A stretch of DNA of 64,000 nt from Tepidanaerobacteraceae bacterium (GTDB lineage: Bacteria > Bacillota > Thermosediminibacteria > Thermosediminibacterales > Tepidanaerobacteraceae). The translations under genes and the position numbers were made by a program. The notes under the pieces were generated by a model. It worked only from the letters and a program-made list of their open reading frames with translations, did not search any database and had not been told where the DNA came from. Numbering within the stretch: the first letter of the stretch is position 1; each line of letters opens with the position of its first letter. Below are positions 8,925 through 17,119 of this stretch, piece by piece. Where the stretch lies: NCBI GenBank assembly GCA_024655905.1, contig JANLFP010000008.1, positions 62,001-126,000 of the forward strand. Reading direction: 5' to 3'.

Positions 8925-9623
8925 TTATTTTATATGAATTTTTACTGTGGCATTCATGCCGGGCAACAATTTCAAATTGGCTTCATTAACTATCTTGATT
9001 CTTACGGGTATCAGCTGTGTTACTTTAGAAAATTCACCACTAGTATTTAAAGTTGGAAATGTTGAAAAAACCGATTCTGTCGCTTCTCCTATGCTCTCAA
9101 CGAAACCGGTGAATCTTTTGCCCGGATATGCATCGATTCTTATATCTACCTTCTGCCCGGGTTTTATTTTAAATATGCTGGTTTCTTCGACATTTGCTTT
9201 TATAAATATATTTGAAGTGTCAGCGATGGTCGCCACTTCCATACCCGGTGACACCACTTCTCCTTTTACGACATTCGATTGAATAACCTTCCCATCAATT
9301 GGCGATTTGATATCAGCCTTTGAGATTATTGCATCGGCGGTACTGCTCAGCGCTTGAGAGTTTATGGCAGTACTCGTCACTAGTGAGCTAATATCCAGAT
9401 TCCCAATCACCTGGCCCGCTTTAACATCATCTCCGACTTTTACATTCCAGTTTGCCACTTTTCCTGTAACCTCTGGGGTTACTGTAACCATGTCGGCCGA
9501 TACCTGAGCATTTTCTGTCGAAAAAAAGTGACTGTCCTGATAAAAAAAGTAAAATAATCCAACTGCACCTCCTGTTAAAACCAAGATAGCAAATATAATT
9601 GCCACTGTTTTTAATTTCTTCAT
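8925..9623 (-). CDS. Short HlyD/EmrA-type membrane-fusion protein
   Basis: The 232-residue protein has one N-terminal membrane anchor (about residues 7-28) and both halves of a lipoyl-like domain: VTPEVTGKVANWNVKVGDDV, and later DIKSPIDGKVIQSNVVKGE. A beta-barrel region follows. EmrA and HlyD proteins are normally 350-400 residues because a long helical hairpin separates the lipoyl halves. Here only about 25 residues lie between them, so the hairpin is essentially missing. It is the first gene of the minus-strand export operon. It may be a minimal adaptor or a membrane scaffold for the larger adaptor encoded next. The ATG follows AAAGGGTGG. Confidence 0.85.
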   Translation of the reverse strand: MKKLKTVAIIFAILVLTGGAVGLFYFFYQDSHFFSTENAQVSADMVTVTPEVTGKVANWNVKVGDDVKAGQVIGNLDISSLVTSTAINSQALSSTADAIISKADIKSPIDGKVIQSNVVKGEVVSPGMEVATIADTSNIFIKANVEETSIFKIKPGQKVDIRIDAYPGKRFTGFVESIGEATESVFSTFPTLNTSGEFSKVTQLIPVRIKIVNEANLKLLPGMNATVKIHIK

Positions 9624-9898
9624 TTTTTACCACCCTTTATGAATTATTTCATTTTGCAGAGAATCAGCGGGAACTGAAGAAGCTGCATGTTTCATATTGA
9701 GATGATGTTAGTTTATATATTAATATTTCGTTTGCTAATATTTATTGTACGTAAATTTCGTTTTAGAACTGTTTTATATTATAATACCATGTTATGCCTT
9801 ATGTCAATATCGTGATAAGTTTGCTGGAACCGAAAAAAGAGCCTCAGCATAATATAACTATTGAAAGACGCTCCAATCATGCGATGGGAGGAATGCAT

Positions 9899-10069
9899 AT
9901 GAGCACTTTTAACGATATAAATAGAGAGTATCATATGGATTTGAAACTTGCCGAGGCTTATGTGCCTATGCAAATGTATGGCGAAATTTTTGATTTGAGG
10001 ACAGCACTGTGTTACGGTACGCTTTTTCCCGAATTATACAGGCCCTATCCAAGAAGAACATCATCGTAA
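9899..10069 (+). CDS. cotJA: Spore coat-associated protein CotJA
   Basis: The product is a 56-residue protein. It contains the family-typical stretch LAEAYVPMQMYGEIF followed by ALCYGTLFPELYRPY. In Bacillus, CotJA and CotJC interact and are assembled into the inner coat of the spore. The start chosen is the ATG behind GGGAGGA at 9886-9892, with spacing of about 7. It is the first gene of a tight cotJABC operon (21 bp to cotJB). Expression in the mother cell under a sporulation sigma factor is expected from the family, but I could not identify a convincing sigma-E box. Confidence 0.9.
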   Translation: MSTFNDINREYHMDLKLAEAYVPMQMYGEIFDLRTALCYGTLFPELYRPYPRRTSS

Positions 10070-10090
10070 AATCATATGGAGGTGAGTATT

Positions 10091-10354
10091 ATGCCGCTCA
10101 ACAATCCTGGCAACATGGTGGAAATGATAAAAGAAATACAGGCAGTGGACTTTGCCGTATATGAATTGGCTCTTTTCTTAGACACCCATCCAGAAGACCG
10201 CCGTGCTTTGGATGAACATAACAAAATGGTAAGAAAATCTTTTCAATTAAAAGCCGGTTATGAAGAAAGATGCGGACCTCTGCGGCTGGATTCCCTTTCC
10301 CAATACCCGTATCAATATGTAAATGAGCCATGGCCCTGGGAAATAGCATACTGA
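10091..10354 (+). CDS. cotJB: Spore coat protein CotJB
   Basis: The product is an 87-residue protein starting at the ATG behind GGAGGTG. It carries the CotJB signatures of an N-terminal IQAVDFAVYELALFLDTHP segment and a C-terminal YGPLSL-like and PWPWE region (here DSLSQYPYQ and PWPWEIAY). Its biochemical role is not established in the family; it is always found with CotJA and CotJC. It sits 21 bp after cotJA and 18 bp before cotJC, clearly in one operon. Confidence 0.9.
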   Translation: MPLNNPGNMVEMIKEIQAVDFAVYELALFLDTHPEDRRALDEHNKMVRKSFQLKAGYEERCGPLRLDSLSQYPYQYVNEPWPWEIAY

Positions 10355-10372
10355 TGACGGGAGGGAAATCGA

Positions 10373-10945
10373 ATGTGGTACTATGAAAAAAAACTGGAAT
10401 ACCCTGCCAATGTTTCCAAGACTGATATGGCTATGGCAAAATTCCTTTATGCGCAATACGGCGGCCCTGACAGCGAACTTTCGGCCGCAGTTAGGTATCT
10501 GACTCAGCGCTATACAATGCCTATCCCCCAGGCGAAGGCAGTCTTAACCGATATTGGCACCGAAGAATTGGCTCATTGGGAAATCATTGGCACTTTGATA
10601 TATAAGCTCACCGACGGGGCAACGCCGGAACAGCTTCGCAGAGCCGGCATGGGCGACCATTACGCCCAGCACGATAATGCTCCGTATCCCCATGATGCCG
10701 CAGGCGTCCCATGGACTGCCGCATATATACAGGCTACCGGAGATCCCATAGCCGACCTGCATGAAGATATGGCCGCAGAACAGAAGGCTCGCACCGCCTA
10801 CGAACACCTGATAAATTTAACCGATGACGCCGGTGTCATAGCTACATTATCCTTCCTGCGCGAACGGGAAGTTGTGCACTTTCAGAGGTTTGGAGAAACC
10901 CTCATGCTGGTAAGGGACTATCTGTCAAGCAAGCACATTTTTTAG
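10373..10945 (+). CDS. cotJC: Spore coat manganese catalase CotJC
   Basis: The 190-residue protein belongs to the Mn-catalase family of four-helix-bundle dimanganese enzymes, which disproportionate hydrogen peroxide in the spore coat. The metal-ligand motifs are visible: a glutamate early in the first helix (DSELSAAVRYL), EELAHWE near residues 64-70, AAEQKA near 131, and REREVVHF near 161-168. A GGGAGGG site precedes the ATG. A nearly identical 97-bp piece of this gene (10815-10911) recurs at 29301-29397 as a remnant. Confidence 0.93.
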   Translation: MWYYEKKLEYPANVSKTDMAMAKFLYAQYGGPDSELSAAVRYLTQRYTMPIPQAKAVLTDIGTEELAHWEIIGTLIYKLTDGATPEQLRRAGMGDHYAQHDNAPYPHDAAGVPWTAAYIQATGDPIADLHEDMAAEQKARTAYEHLINLTDDAGVIATLSFLREREVVHFQRFGETLMLVRDYLSSKHIF

Positions 10946-10971
10946 TACTGAGGTTATGATATAACTGGTAC

Positions 10972-11052
10972 TTTTTGGTACCAAAAAATTTCCTTCCAAT
11001 AGAAGGTACAAAGTGCTTCTTTGTAGAAGTATTTTAAGTACACTTCTATTGG
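10972..11052 (+). other. Palindrome-rich structured segment before a small ORF
   Basis: Three inverted repeats follow one another. TTTTTGGTACCAAAAA (10972-10987) is a perfect 16-bp palindrome. CCAATAGAAG (10996-11005) pairs perfectly with CTTCTATTGG (11043-11052). Inside the latter, TACAAAG-TGCTT-CTTTGTA forms a perfect hairpin (11007-11025). The first could terminate cotJABC transcription; the others could form a cruciform or mRNA structure next to the GGGAGGGGG ribosome binding site of the 31-residue ORF. A mobile-element end is another reading, because a transposase remnant follows. Confidence 0.5.
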
Positions 11053-11064
11053 GAGGGGGTGTTA

Positions 11065-11160
11065 ATGGTAAAATTAATCCATCAAAAATGGGTTACTCAC
11101 GATGACAAACCAATAAGAAATCAAAAATCACACCCATACAAAAAAATAACAAAAAAATAG
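11065..11160 (+). CDS. Small basic 31-residue ORF, unknown
   Basis: An ATG sits 8 bases behind a very strong GGGAGGGGG ribosome binding site and opens a 31-codon frame. The product is lysine-rich (MVKLIHQKWVTHDDKP at the start, ending in KKITKK). I do not recognise it. Coding is supported only by the ribosome binding site and start, and the upstream inverted repeat could hide or expose that site. It may be a leader peptide or part of the adjacent mobile-element debris. Confidence 0.35.
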   Translation: MVKLIHQKWVTHDDKPIRNQKSHPYKKITKK

Positions 11161-11228
11161 GTGAAACCCACGTCTTTCTAGTGTATAATGGAATTGGACA
11201 AAAATGGACACTAAAAAGGGGGTTTCAC
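11161..11228. repeat. Inverted repeat around the transposase start
   Basis: GTGAAACCC (11161-11169) and GGGTTTCAC (11220-11228) are perfect reverse complements. The right arm runs to 1 base before the truncated transposase ATG and covers part of its GGGGG ribosome binding site. Some insertion sequences use such foldback structures to limit transposase translation from outside transcripts, so this is probably the relic left end of that element. Confidence 0.45.
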
Positions 11229-11229
11229 T

Positions 11230-11379
11230 ATGGCTATTATACCACAAATTTCACTTTTTAGATGGGAAGAAATAGAAGATTTAGGAGATCTGGAAAGATT
11301 GCGCATAGTGGAATATATGCCTGATGAAAAACTAATGGACATACTGGAAAAGCAACGAGAAAACGGGCGTAATGAATAG
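11230..11379 (+). pseudogene. Truncated transposase, N-terminal fragment
   Basis: This 49-residue frame starts with IPQISLFRWEEIEDLGDLER and continues through LPDE-like MPDEKLMDILEK. From memory this is how a family of DDE transposases common in thermophilic Clostridia begins, where the next residues are GRDDYP and the full protein has several hundred residues. Here the frame ends after GRNE at a TAG and no later part of a transposase follows. It is therefore the stump of an insertion sequence. It abuts the 3' end of the broken toxin gene, which suggests that the element's insertion or excision truncated that toxin. Confidence 0.7.
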
Positions 11380-11395
11380 ATTTTTAAAGAAACTT

Positions 11396-11512
11396 TGATA
11401 TCTCCTTCAAAAGGAATTTTTTGAATCGCCTGCAATATAAGTTTTTGAGAAGCTTATCCTGTCTTTTAATAAATTTTAATGCGCTCCTTTTTATCTCAAT
11501 TTTATACGTCAT
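11396..11512 (-). pseudogene. RelE/ParE-like toxin, truncated and frameshifted
   Basis: The minus-strand frame from the ATG at 11512 reads MTYKIEIKRSALKFIKRQ, the typical beginning of RelE/ParE-superfamily toxins. After KLLKN the family sequence continues in the next frame as LQAIQKIPFEGDIK. One extra A in an A-run (CTCAAAAACTT) breaks the frame. The gene then stops abruptly at about 11396 where transposase-associated sequence begins, so the catalytic C-terminus is gone. Its start overlaps the antitoxin 3' end, the usual antitoxin-toxin arrangement. It is presumed inactive. Confidence 0.7.
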
Positions 11513-11754
11513 CTTTATTTAATCCTAGCTCTTCTAATGCTTTCGTGAATGGTACGTTTTCCTCTTTTAAAGCATCGTCATACTTCTTACATTCTTCTTC
11601 TGTCAAAAAATCATATTCAGAGTTTTTATCAATCTTATCCCATTTTTTCAGTCTCTTTATACTTTAAAAATTGGAAAAAGTCGATGACTTTCTCCTTCAT
11701 TATGTCAGGCGATTTTTTAAACTCTTCAATAAACTTCTCAATTTGCAGGCTCAT
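11502..11754 (-). pseudogene. RelB-like antitoxin with one-base frameshift
   Basis: The frame begins at the ATG behind GAGGTGG and reads MSLQIEKFIEEFKKSPD, then a helix ending FFQFLKYKETEK. A TAA follows at once, but one base over the frame continues as WDKIDKNSEYDFLTEEE and KALEELGLNKDDV to a stop overlapping the toxin start. Removing a single A from an A6 run restores an 83-residue protein. The size, acidic C-terminus and position before a RelE-like toxin identify a RelB/Phd-type antitoxin. The break could be real decay or a homopolymer sequencing error. Confidence 0.65.
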
Positions 11755-11959
11755 ACTATCCACCTCTTGATATGTTATCTGCTTAAAAATATATCATTAA
11801 TAGAAAGCTTTTTCAATGTTTTTTCTTAGCTTAACTGAAAAAGAACTGGGGATAATGTTGCACTTATGTTTGGGAATTAAAAATAACTAAACTTAGAAGG
11901 CAATTTTACCGATAATATAGTAAAATTAATATTTCATAACCGGGATGGAGGGATGCCAT

Positions 11960-13045
11960 ATGCGAATTGCAGATTCAAAAGTCGCCATGTCTGCCCGTTC
12001 CGATACTGTCAAAACCCATACCAGAGAAGAATCTTTAAAAATATGGATAAATGGAAGAATGTACGATTTTAAAAACAAAAACAGTGCATCAGGGAAATCG
12101 TCCGAATCTTCTAAAGACATCATTACAATATCGGACGGAGCAAAAAACCACCTTGCTCAAACATCTGAATGCGCCGTATATCGAGGTAACGAAAGTTCTA
12201 TCGAATTAAAAATAAGTGAAAATGACAAACAAAAATTGCAGCTTCTTCAGAAAATGTTTGAAGCGCTTACCGGAAAGAAATTAAAATTTTACATTCCAAA
12301 AGAGATAAAAATAGAGACACATCAAGCACAACCGGTGTTATATACAGTAACAAGGCACAATTCTCAGGCAACAAATGGATGGGGCCTCGAGTATAATTAT
12401 AGTGAGTCATATTATGAAAGGCAGACTCTCGCTTTCAATTCAGAAGGCATAATCAAAACCATAGACGGCAGAGAAATCAAATTTTCTGTAGAACTGAACA
12501 CCAGCAGGGAATTTGCATCGCGCGTCAATATAAACACAAGGCGGGGCGAAGCTGTCTCAAAAGATCCGCTCGTGATGAATTTCGACGGAACAATACCGTC
12601 TATAACCGATGAAAAAATTGGATTTGACATCGATTGCGACGGGTCTGACGATTTAATATCATTTCTATCGTCCGGCAGCGGTTTTCTGGCGCTGGATCTA
12701 AACGGCGATGGAACAATCAACGATGGCAGTGAACTTTTTGGCCCCCAGAGCGGCGATGGTTTTGCGGAGCTGGCTAAATATGATTTTGACGGCAACAATT
12801 GGATTGACGAAAATGATCCGATATATGAAAAGCTTCGAATATGGACCAGGGATGACAAAGGAAACGATGTACTGCTAGCCCTGGGGCAAAAAGGCATAGG
12901 CGCTATCTACCTTGGAAATGTGAATACGCTTTTCGACATCAAAAACAGGCAGAATGAACTACAGGGAAAAATTCAAAAAACAGGTATCTTTGTAAACGAA
13001 AACGGCACCACCGGGACAATCCAGCATATAGATATAGCATTATAA
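11960..13045 (+). CDS. Unknown protein with calcium-loop (EF-hand/dockerin-like) motifs
   Basis: This 361-residue protein starts at the ATG behind GGAGGG; a start 15 bases earlier lies within that site. It has no signal peptide. Residues about 1-105 are polar and low in structure. The C-terminal third has several acidic loops resembling calcium ligands: DIDCDGSDD, DLNGDGTINDG and DFDGNNWIDENDP, near residues 220-285, separated by SELFGPQSGDGFAEL. From memory this SELFG arrangement recurs in bacterial surface-associated proteins, but I cannot name a function. It stands alone between decayed loci. Calcium binding is inferred from the DxDxDG pattern only. Confidence 0.7.
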   Translation: MRIADSKVAMSARSDTVKTHTREESLKIWINGRMYDFKNKNSASGKSSESSKDIITISDGAKNHLAQTSECAVYRGNESSIELKISENDKQKLQLLQKMFEALTGKKLKFYIPKEIKIETHQAQPVLYTVTRHNSQATNGWGLEYNYSESYYERQTLAFNSEGIIKTIDGREIKFSVELNTSREFASRVNINTRRGEAVSKDPLVMNFDGTIPSITDEKIGFDIDCDGSDDLISFLSSGSGFLALDLNGDGTINDGSELFGPQSGDGFAELAKYDFDGNNWIDENDPIYEKLRIWTRDDKGNDVLLALGQKGIGAIYLGNVNTLFDIKNRQNELQGKIQKTGIFVNENGTTGTIQHIDIAL

Positions 13046-13237
13046 AATTTTATATGCTGATAGAAATTTGATTTCGGTGTAAAAATCATGTCTGCTGCCA
13101 GAGATGGGCCAAAAGCACCGCATAGCTGCAACGTCACCGCTCTTGAGATGAATCTCCCTGTGCTTCTGTCACCATTCACGGCGAATTCTTTCTGATAAGG
13201 AAGCTTCATTTTCAAATCTTCCATTCCGCACTCTTAG

Positions 13238-13425
13238 CTATTGGCCGGATTTTAGCGGCTGCGCCTGCAGATTTTTAGAATTTTGGGGAGATTTTCCTGC
13301 AATAGGGATACTGCCTCTATTTGCCTGGGATATGGATTTGCCGTGGAAGCCTCCTCCGAAAATTAGGGTAAACCCCTCGGGAATGCCCATTCCCTTTACG
13401 GGAAGCGATAACGATTTCAATATAC
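13238..13425 (-). pseudogene. Fragment of an ABC-class ATPase (COG3044-like)
   Basis: The minus-strand reading shows LSLPVKG followed by GMGIPEGFTLIFGGGFHGKS. This strongly resembles the Walker A region of the predicted 'ABC class' ATPases, which read GMGIPxGVTLIVGGGxHGKSTLL. After GKS the sequence no longer matches and reaches a stop within about 30 residues, while the whole family protein is over 500 residues. No other part of the gene is recognisable around it. A degenerate 80-codon frame at 12973-13224 on the same strand may be further debris. Everything in 13046-13490 appears non-functional. Confidence 0.5.
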
Positions 13426-13492
13426 CCTCTTCTTACTGTATTTCTTTTATATCTAATGTTGTCCGATTCTTCCCCGAAAGTCATAATTTCAA

Positions 13493-14517
13493 TCAGGTGC
13501 TGTCAGGATATTTTCTGCCGGTATTAAAGAGCACAGCCCATTGCCATCCAGGAACTGCTACTGCGTAGGTGATATCTTCTTTGCCTTCTTCGCTTACTGT
13601 CAATGTAAAGTTATATGTTTCATTCAAATTAACTTCATTTAATGCAAGATATCGTTCTGTTCCATCAGGACTTAGAGAACTCAAAACCTTTGCCGATTAG
13701 GTTTGCTTCTTCCACTTTAACGCTGGACTGAGCCACTAACTGCCCTACTTCTGCGTTTCCGGAAGCAACCAGTCTTACCATACCGTTTACTTTAAGGACA
13801 ACGGCTTTCTTGAGGATGGTGTCGATCAGATGAACGCTGTTGGCGCCGCCACCGTATATGTAGGAAGTGCCTTTGACGGTAACATTTTTCAAAGTAACAC
13901 TGCCCTCACCAACAGCTTTGTCAATGGTTAAATCGCCTTCGATTATGGTGTTCTGTAGAGTTACGCCTTCCGTTTTAATGATAACATTACCTTTTACTAT
14001 GGTAGTATCATCTGCCGGGCCGTAAACCCCTGCTTTATCATAAGTTACGGTCATAGCCTCTGTTGAAGCCAAGGCTTTGTTTAAAGCCACTACCGCTTCG
14101 GCCCGGGTGATGAAGTTCTGTGCCCTGAAGCTGCCGTCGGGATAGCCGCCCATGATGCCGGCTCTGGCTGCCGCGCCGACTGCTCCTTTGCTCCATGCGG
14201 GGATGCCGGCTTCATCGGAAAATTTTGCCGCAGCGTCAGAATCTGCAGCAAGCCCCTTTATCCGCATGAGCACTGTTGCTGCTTCGGCCCTGGTAATAGG
14301 ATTATCCGGCCGGATGGTGCCGTCCTCATAGCCACTGATGTAGCCGGCGGCTTTGGCTTTTGCAACAGTGTCGCAAAACCACGCACCGGCAGGCACGTCT
14401 TTATAGTTTATGGCTGCCTTTTCACTATAACCAAAAGCACCGTTAACCAGTGACATAAACTCCGCCCGGGTAACATTTTTATCGGGTTTGAAGGTACCGT
14501 CAGGATAGCCCTTTTTT
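13493..14517 (-). pseudogene. SLH-domain surface protein remnant
   Basis: Read on the minus strand, the first part gives GYPDGTFKPDKNVTRAEF, then GYISGYEDGTIRPDNPITRAEA and GGYPDGSFRAQNFITRAEA: three S-layer-homology repeats that would anchor a protein to cell-wall polysaccharide. After them comes a parallel-beta region (VIIKTEGVTLQNTIIEGDLT and similar, about 90 residues). The 5' end is lost at about 14517, where a short SLH-like piece on the same strand is joined abruptly. Near 13680 a one-base shift moves the coding frame to LSPDGTERYLALNEVNLNET before a stop. The ATG at 14456 is internal to the first SLH repeat. This gene is truncated and frameshifted, so it is unlikely to be expressed as a whole. 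Confidence 0.7.
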
Positions 14518-14698
14518 CATCCATGACAACCTCGTGGAGCCCCATAATGGCCAGCTTGAGGAACTCCATAAAGGAAAATCATTCATATGCTTTTTTTATA
14601 AATGAGTTCAGCTTCATTAACTTCTGATTGCCCATACATCCCTTCCTCGCATTACATTTCGCCCTCAGTGAAAAAATATTCCCTGCACATGGCATTCC

Positions 14699-15649
14699 TC
14701 ATTGCATAGATGCATTTTTCGCTGGAGATTCTTGAAGCAAATTCATCAGGATACTTAAAAGCTCGCCTCCCGACATTGTTTCTATAGAAATTCTATCCCC
14801 GTCGGTATCGATATACAGCAAATTATGCATACCGCAAAAAATTACATAACTTTCAGAATGTAATACCTCAGCGGGCGAAATTAATCTTCCATAGCTGAGG
14901 TTAAATACATATTCCGGTATCAGAAATGTATTGGCGAGATCCAACGCTTCATTCATCAAATAAAATTTGCCGCCTTTTTCTTCGACAATTTTTTTCTCAT
15001 TTAGTTCTTCAAGGACATCCGGCAGATCCCCTTCAGACAAAGAAGCTGAATTTGTAAAATTTTTTAAACTTTTGACAAACCACATTAGGGATTCACCGCT
15101 GTTTGCCCTGGCCGTTATATCACCCGCACTAAAGTTTATGGCTTTCGGTTCTCCCGCCAGCGCCAGCAGAGCAGCGGCGCGATACAAATCGACAAGTGCA
15201 AGAAAAACAAGAGCTGCTTTTTGTGAAAGCATTGTCCGGAAGGGAACATTGACAAACCTGCTGCTTCCGGTAAATTCTTCCATAACAAAGCCAGCCTCCT
15301 TGGTCATGGCAGGAAATGTAACTGCAAAATAACCTGCTCCGCTATCTACAGAACAGGAGGCTTCCCCTTGAAAATAGGTAACCTTATCAACGGGAGCCAT
15401 AGTTCCAAGGATTCTTATCCTTGAAAAGGCGTCGGCACTGGAGAGCACCTTAAAAGCTGCCAGAGCCGAAGGTTGAATGGTGCCGTCCGAAAAAATAACG
15501 TTTTGTGAAATCAACTCTTCTTTTTCCTTTTCGCTAAAATCCGGCGCATATTTTTCAAATATGGCAAATGGCGAAAGGATATTTTTGTCGTCAAAAGCCT
15601 GCGCAAGCCATCCAAACCCTGCCGGAGAAATTTTATAAGTAACAGTCAT
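14699..15649 (-). CDS. Unknown 316-residue protein, last gene of the radical SAM cluster
   Basis: It starts MTVTYKISPAGFGWLAQAFDD. The N-terminal shape (an SPAG..WLA helix, then a mixed alpha/beta region with many short strands) is weakly reminiscent of EspG-like chaperones of type VII secretion, but the resemblance is by eye and may mean nothing. There are no signal peptide, membrane segments or obvious catalytic motifs. A GGGGGAGG ribosome binding site precedes the ATG. The gene lies 19 bp after the coiled-coil TNSSS-signature gene and is clearly in the same transcription unit, so it may assist or bind that protein. Confidence 0.65.
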   Translation of the reverse strand: MTVTYKISPAGFGWLAQAFDDKNILSPFAIFEKYAPDFSEKEKEELISQNVIFSDGTIQPSALAAFKVLSSADAFSRIRILGTMAPVDKVTYFQGEASCSVDSGAGYFAVTFPAMTKEAGFVMEEFTGSSRFVNVPFRTMLSQKAALVFLALVDLYRAAALLALAGEPKAINFSAGDITARANSGESLMWFVKSLKNFTNSASLSEGDLPDVLEELNEKKIVEEKGGKFYLMNEALDLANTFLIPEYVFNLSYGRLISPAEVLHSESYVIFCGMHNLLYIDTDGDRISIETMSGGELLSILMNLLQESPAKNASMQ

Positions 15650-15668
15650 TTGTATACCTCCCCCGATT

Positions 15669-17108
15669 TTAATCTACCACGCCGATCGTTTTACCTAAAT
15701 TATCCACAATCGATCCCTTAATAAAATCCTTGGTTTTATCACCGACACCTTCTCTGATGGCGGTTTTAGTTAAGCCTTTTGTTAACGGATTATTGTTATA
15801 AATTTTCCCCAGGCTGTAGTCATGGATATCAACGGATGAGCCTTTGGGAATTGGCAGTTTTGACTTTATCTTGTCCAGTCCTGCATCTGCCGCCGAATCA
15901 ATCACACCTTTCCCAAGACCCTTTAACCCGCCCGTTAAAACATCTTCGCCCTTAATGCCTGCATCCAGAGCTCCTTGTGCTCCTTCATTGGCAACGTTAA
16001 CTATGGCTGATTTGAAAGGGTTTTCTCCAAACTTGTCTTTAACCACTTCGGTGACCGCACCGATAAAACCCTTAGCCAGGTGTTTGCCGGCGTTTTTGGG
16101 GTCCGCCATGCCTTCCCCCATGCCGCTTGCGATGCTTTTGCCGGATTTATAGAGCAGCTTAATTTGCTGCCCTGCAGGACCGGTAACGTGCGAAAGACCT
16201 TCAATAGCCATATCGGCACCAAACTGTACACCCTCGGCGGCTTTGGTTGCCAGGTCCCAACGGGCAGCAGCTTTCATGGCTTCCTTAAACTCTTCTTCTG
16301 CTTGTTTCATTGCCATCTCCAACTGTTTTCTTTTTTCCCTATCCGCTGCAGCTTTGTCAAATTCTATTTCCGCTTTTTTCCTCATATACTCTTTTTGAAT
16401 TTTGTCAAATTCCGCCCCCGGCCCTATAACGCCTCTGTCCCGGGCAGTATATTCGATGCTGGCATTGTTTTCAGCCAGAGTTTTGCCAAGTTCCTTCTCC
16501 CGCTCATCAAGTTGTTTCAATCTTTCCTCTATGTCTTTGACATTATAGCCTTTTTCACCATAGCCTTTGAGCGTTGCCTCCAGCAATGCCCGCTCCTCTT
16601 TTACGGCAATATAGTCAACCTGCCTTTGCCTTATCCATTCATTTTTTGATTCAAGTTCTGCCTGCTTTTCCGCTTTCTCAACCTGAATCAGATATTTTTC
16701 ATAGTCCTTTTGCTTTATTTCGTTTTCAAGATACTTCATGTACTCATCATATTGGGCTTTAAGCTTATCATATCCAGGATCTTTCTTGTCTGCTGTCTTT
16801 TCCGACTCTTCCCACTGTTTTTTTATTTCTTCAAGCTTGGATGCCAAACTTTTAATTTCTTCTTCAAGGTTTTTTTCCGCTTCACTATAGCCTTCCATGA
16901 TGGCTTTGCTCTGATATTCTGCTTCTTGACCGACAGCCTCCGCAATTTTCTCTGCCACATCAGCCGCATCCCCGATAAGCATTTCTTTAACAGCATTAGC
17001 CATGGCAGTAATGGCTCCCGCAGCAATCAGCGCACTTGCCGTATCCACCAAGACAATAGCGAAGCTTTCACTGGAAGAATTTGTCACAAAATCCATTTTA
17101 ATCTTCAT
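15669..17108 (-). CDS. Coiled-coil protein with N-terminal FVTNSSSESF signature; candidate radical SAM substrate
   Basis: The 479-residue protein starts at the ATG behind AGAGGTG, 11 bp after the radical SAM gene. Residues 1-15 read MKIKMDFVTNSSSESF. I recall this kind of start (DFVTNSSSxSF) from many otherwise unrelated bacterial proteins, without a known function. A small hydrophobic, alanine-rich stretch follows (about 17-40). Then comes a long charged coiled coil (about 50-290, full of EK/QK heptads), then a glycine/alanine-rich tail with GKSIASGMGEGM and AGIKGEDVLTGGLKGLGKGV. The tail resembles C-terminal regions of large secreted or phage-like proteins. No enzyme motif is seen. The immediately upstream radical SAM/SPASM gene makes it a plausible modification substrate, with Ser/Asn of the signature as candidate sites; this is inference. 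Confidence 0.75.
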   Translation of the reverse strand: MKIKMDFVTNSSSESFAIVLVDTASALIAAGAITAMANAVKEMLIGDAADVAEKIAEAVGQEAEYQSKAIMEGYSEAEKNLEEEIKSLASKLEEIKKQWEESEKTADKKDPGYDKLKAQYDEYMKYLENEIKQKDYEKYLIQVEKAEKQAELESKNEWIRQRQVDYIAVKEERALLEATLKGYGEKGYNVKDIEERLKQLDEREKELGKTLAENNASIEYTARDRGVIGPGAEFDKIQKEYMRKKAEIEFDKAAADREKRKQLEMAMKQAEEEFKEAMKAAARWDLATKAAEGVQFGADMAIEGLSHVTGPAGQQIKLLYKSGKSIASGMGEGMADPKNAGKHLAKGFIGAVTEVVKDKFGENPFKSAIVNVANEGAQGALDAGIKGEDVLTGGLKGLGKGVIDSAADAGLDKIKSKLPIPKGSSVDIHDYSLGKIYNNNPLTKGLTKTAIREGVGDKTKDFIKGSIVDNLGKTIGVVD

Positions 17109-17119
17109 TTTTTCACCTC

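Noticed and set aside
12973-13224. 83-codon minus-strand frame after the calcium-loop protein gene
   Set aside because: It runs into the 3' end of the opposite gene, has no recognisable relative and lies in a pseudogene area.
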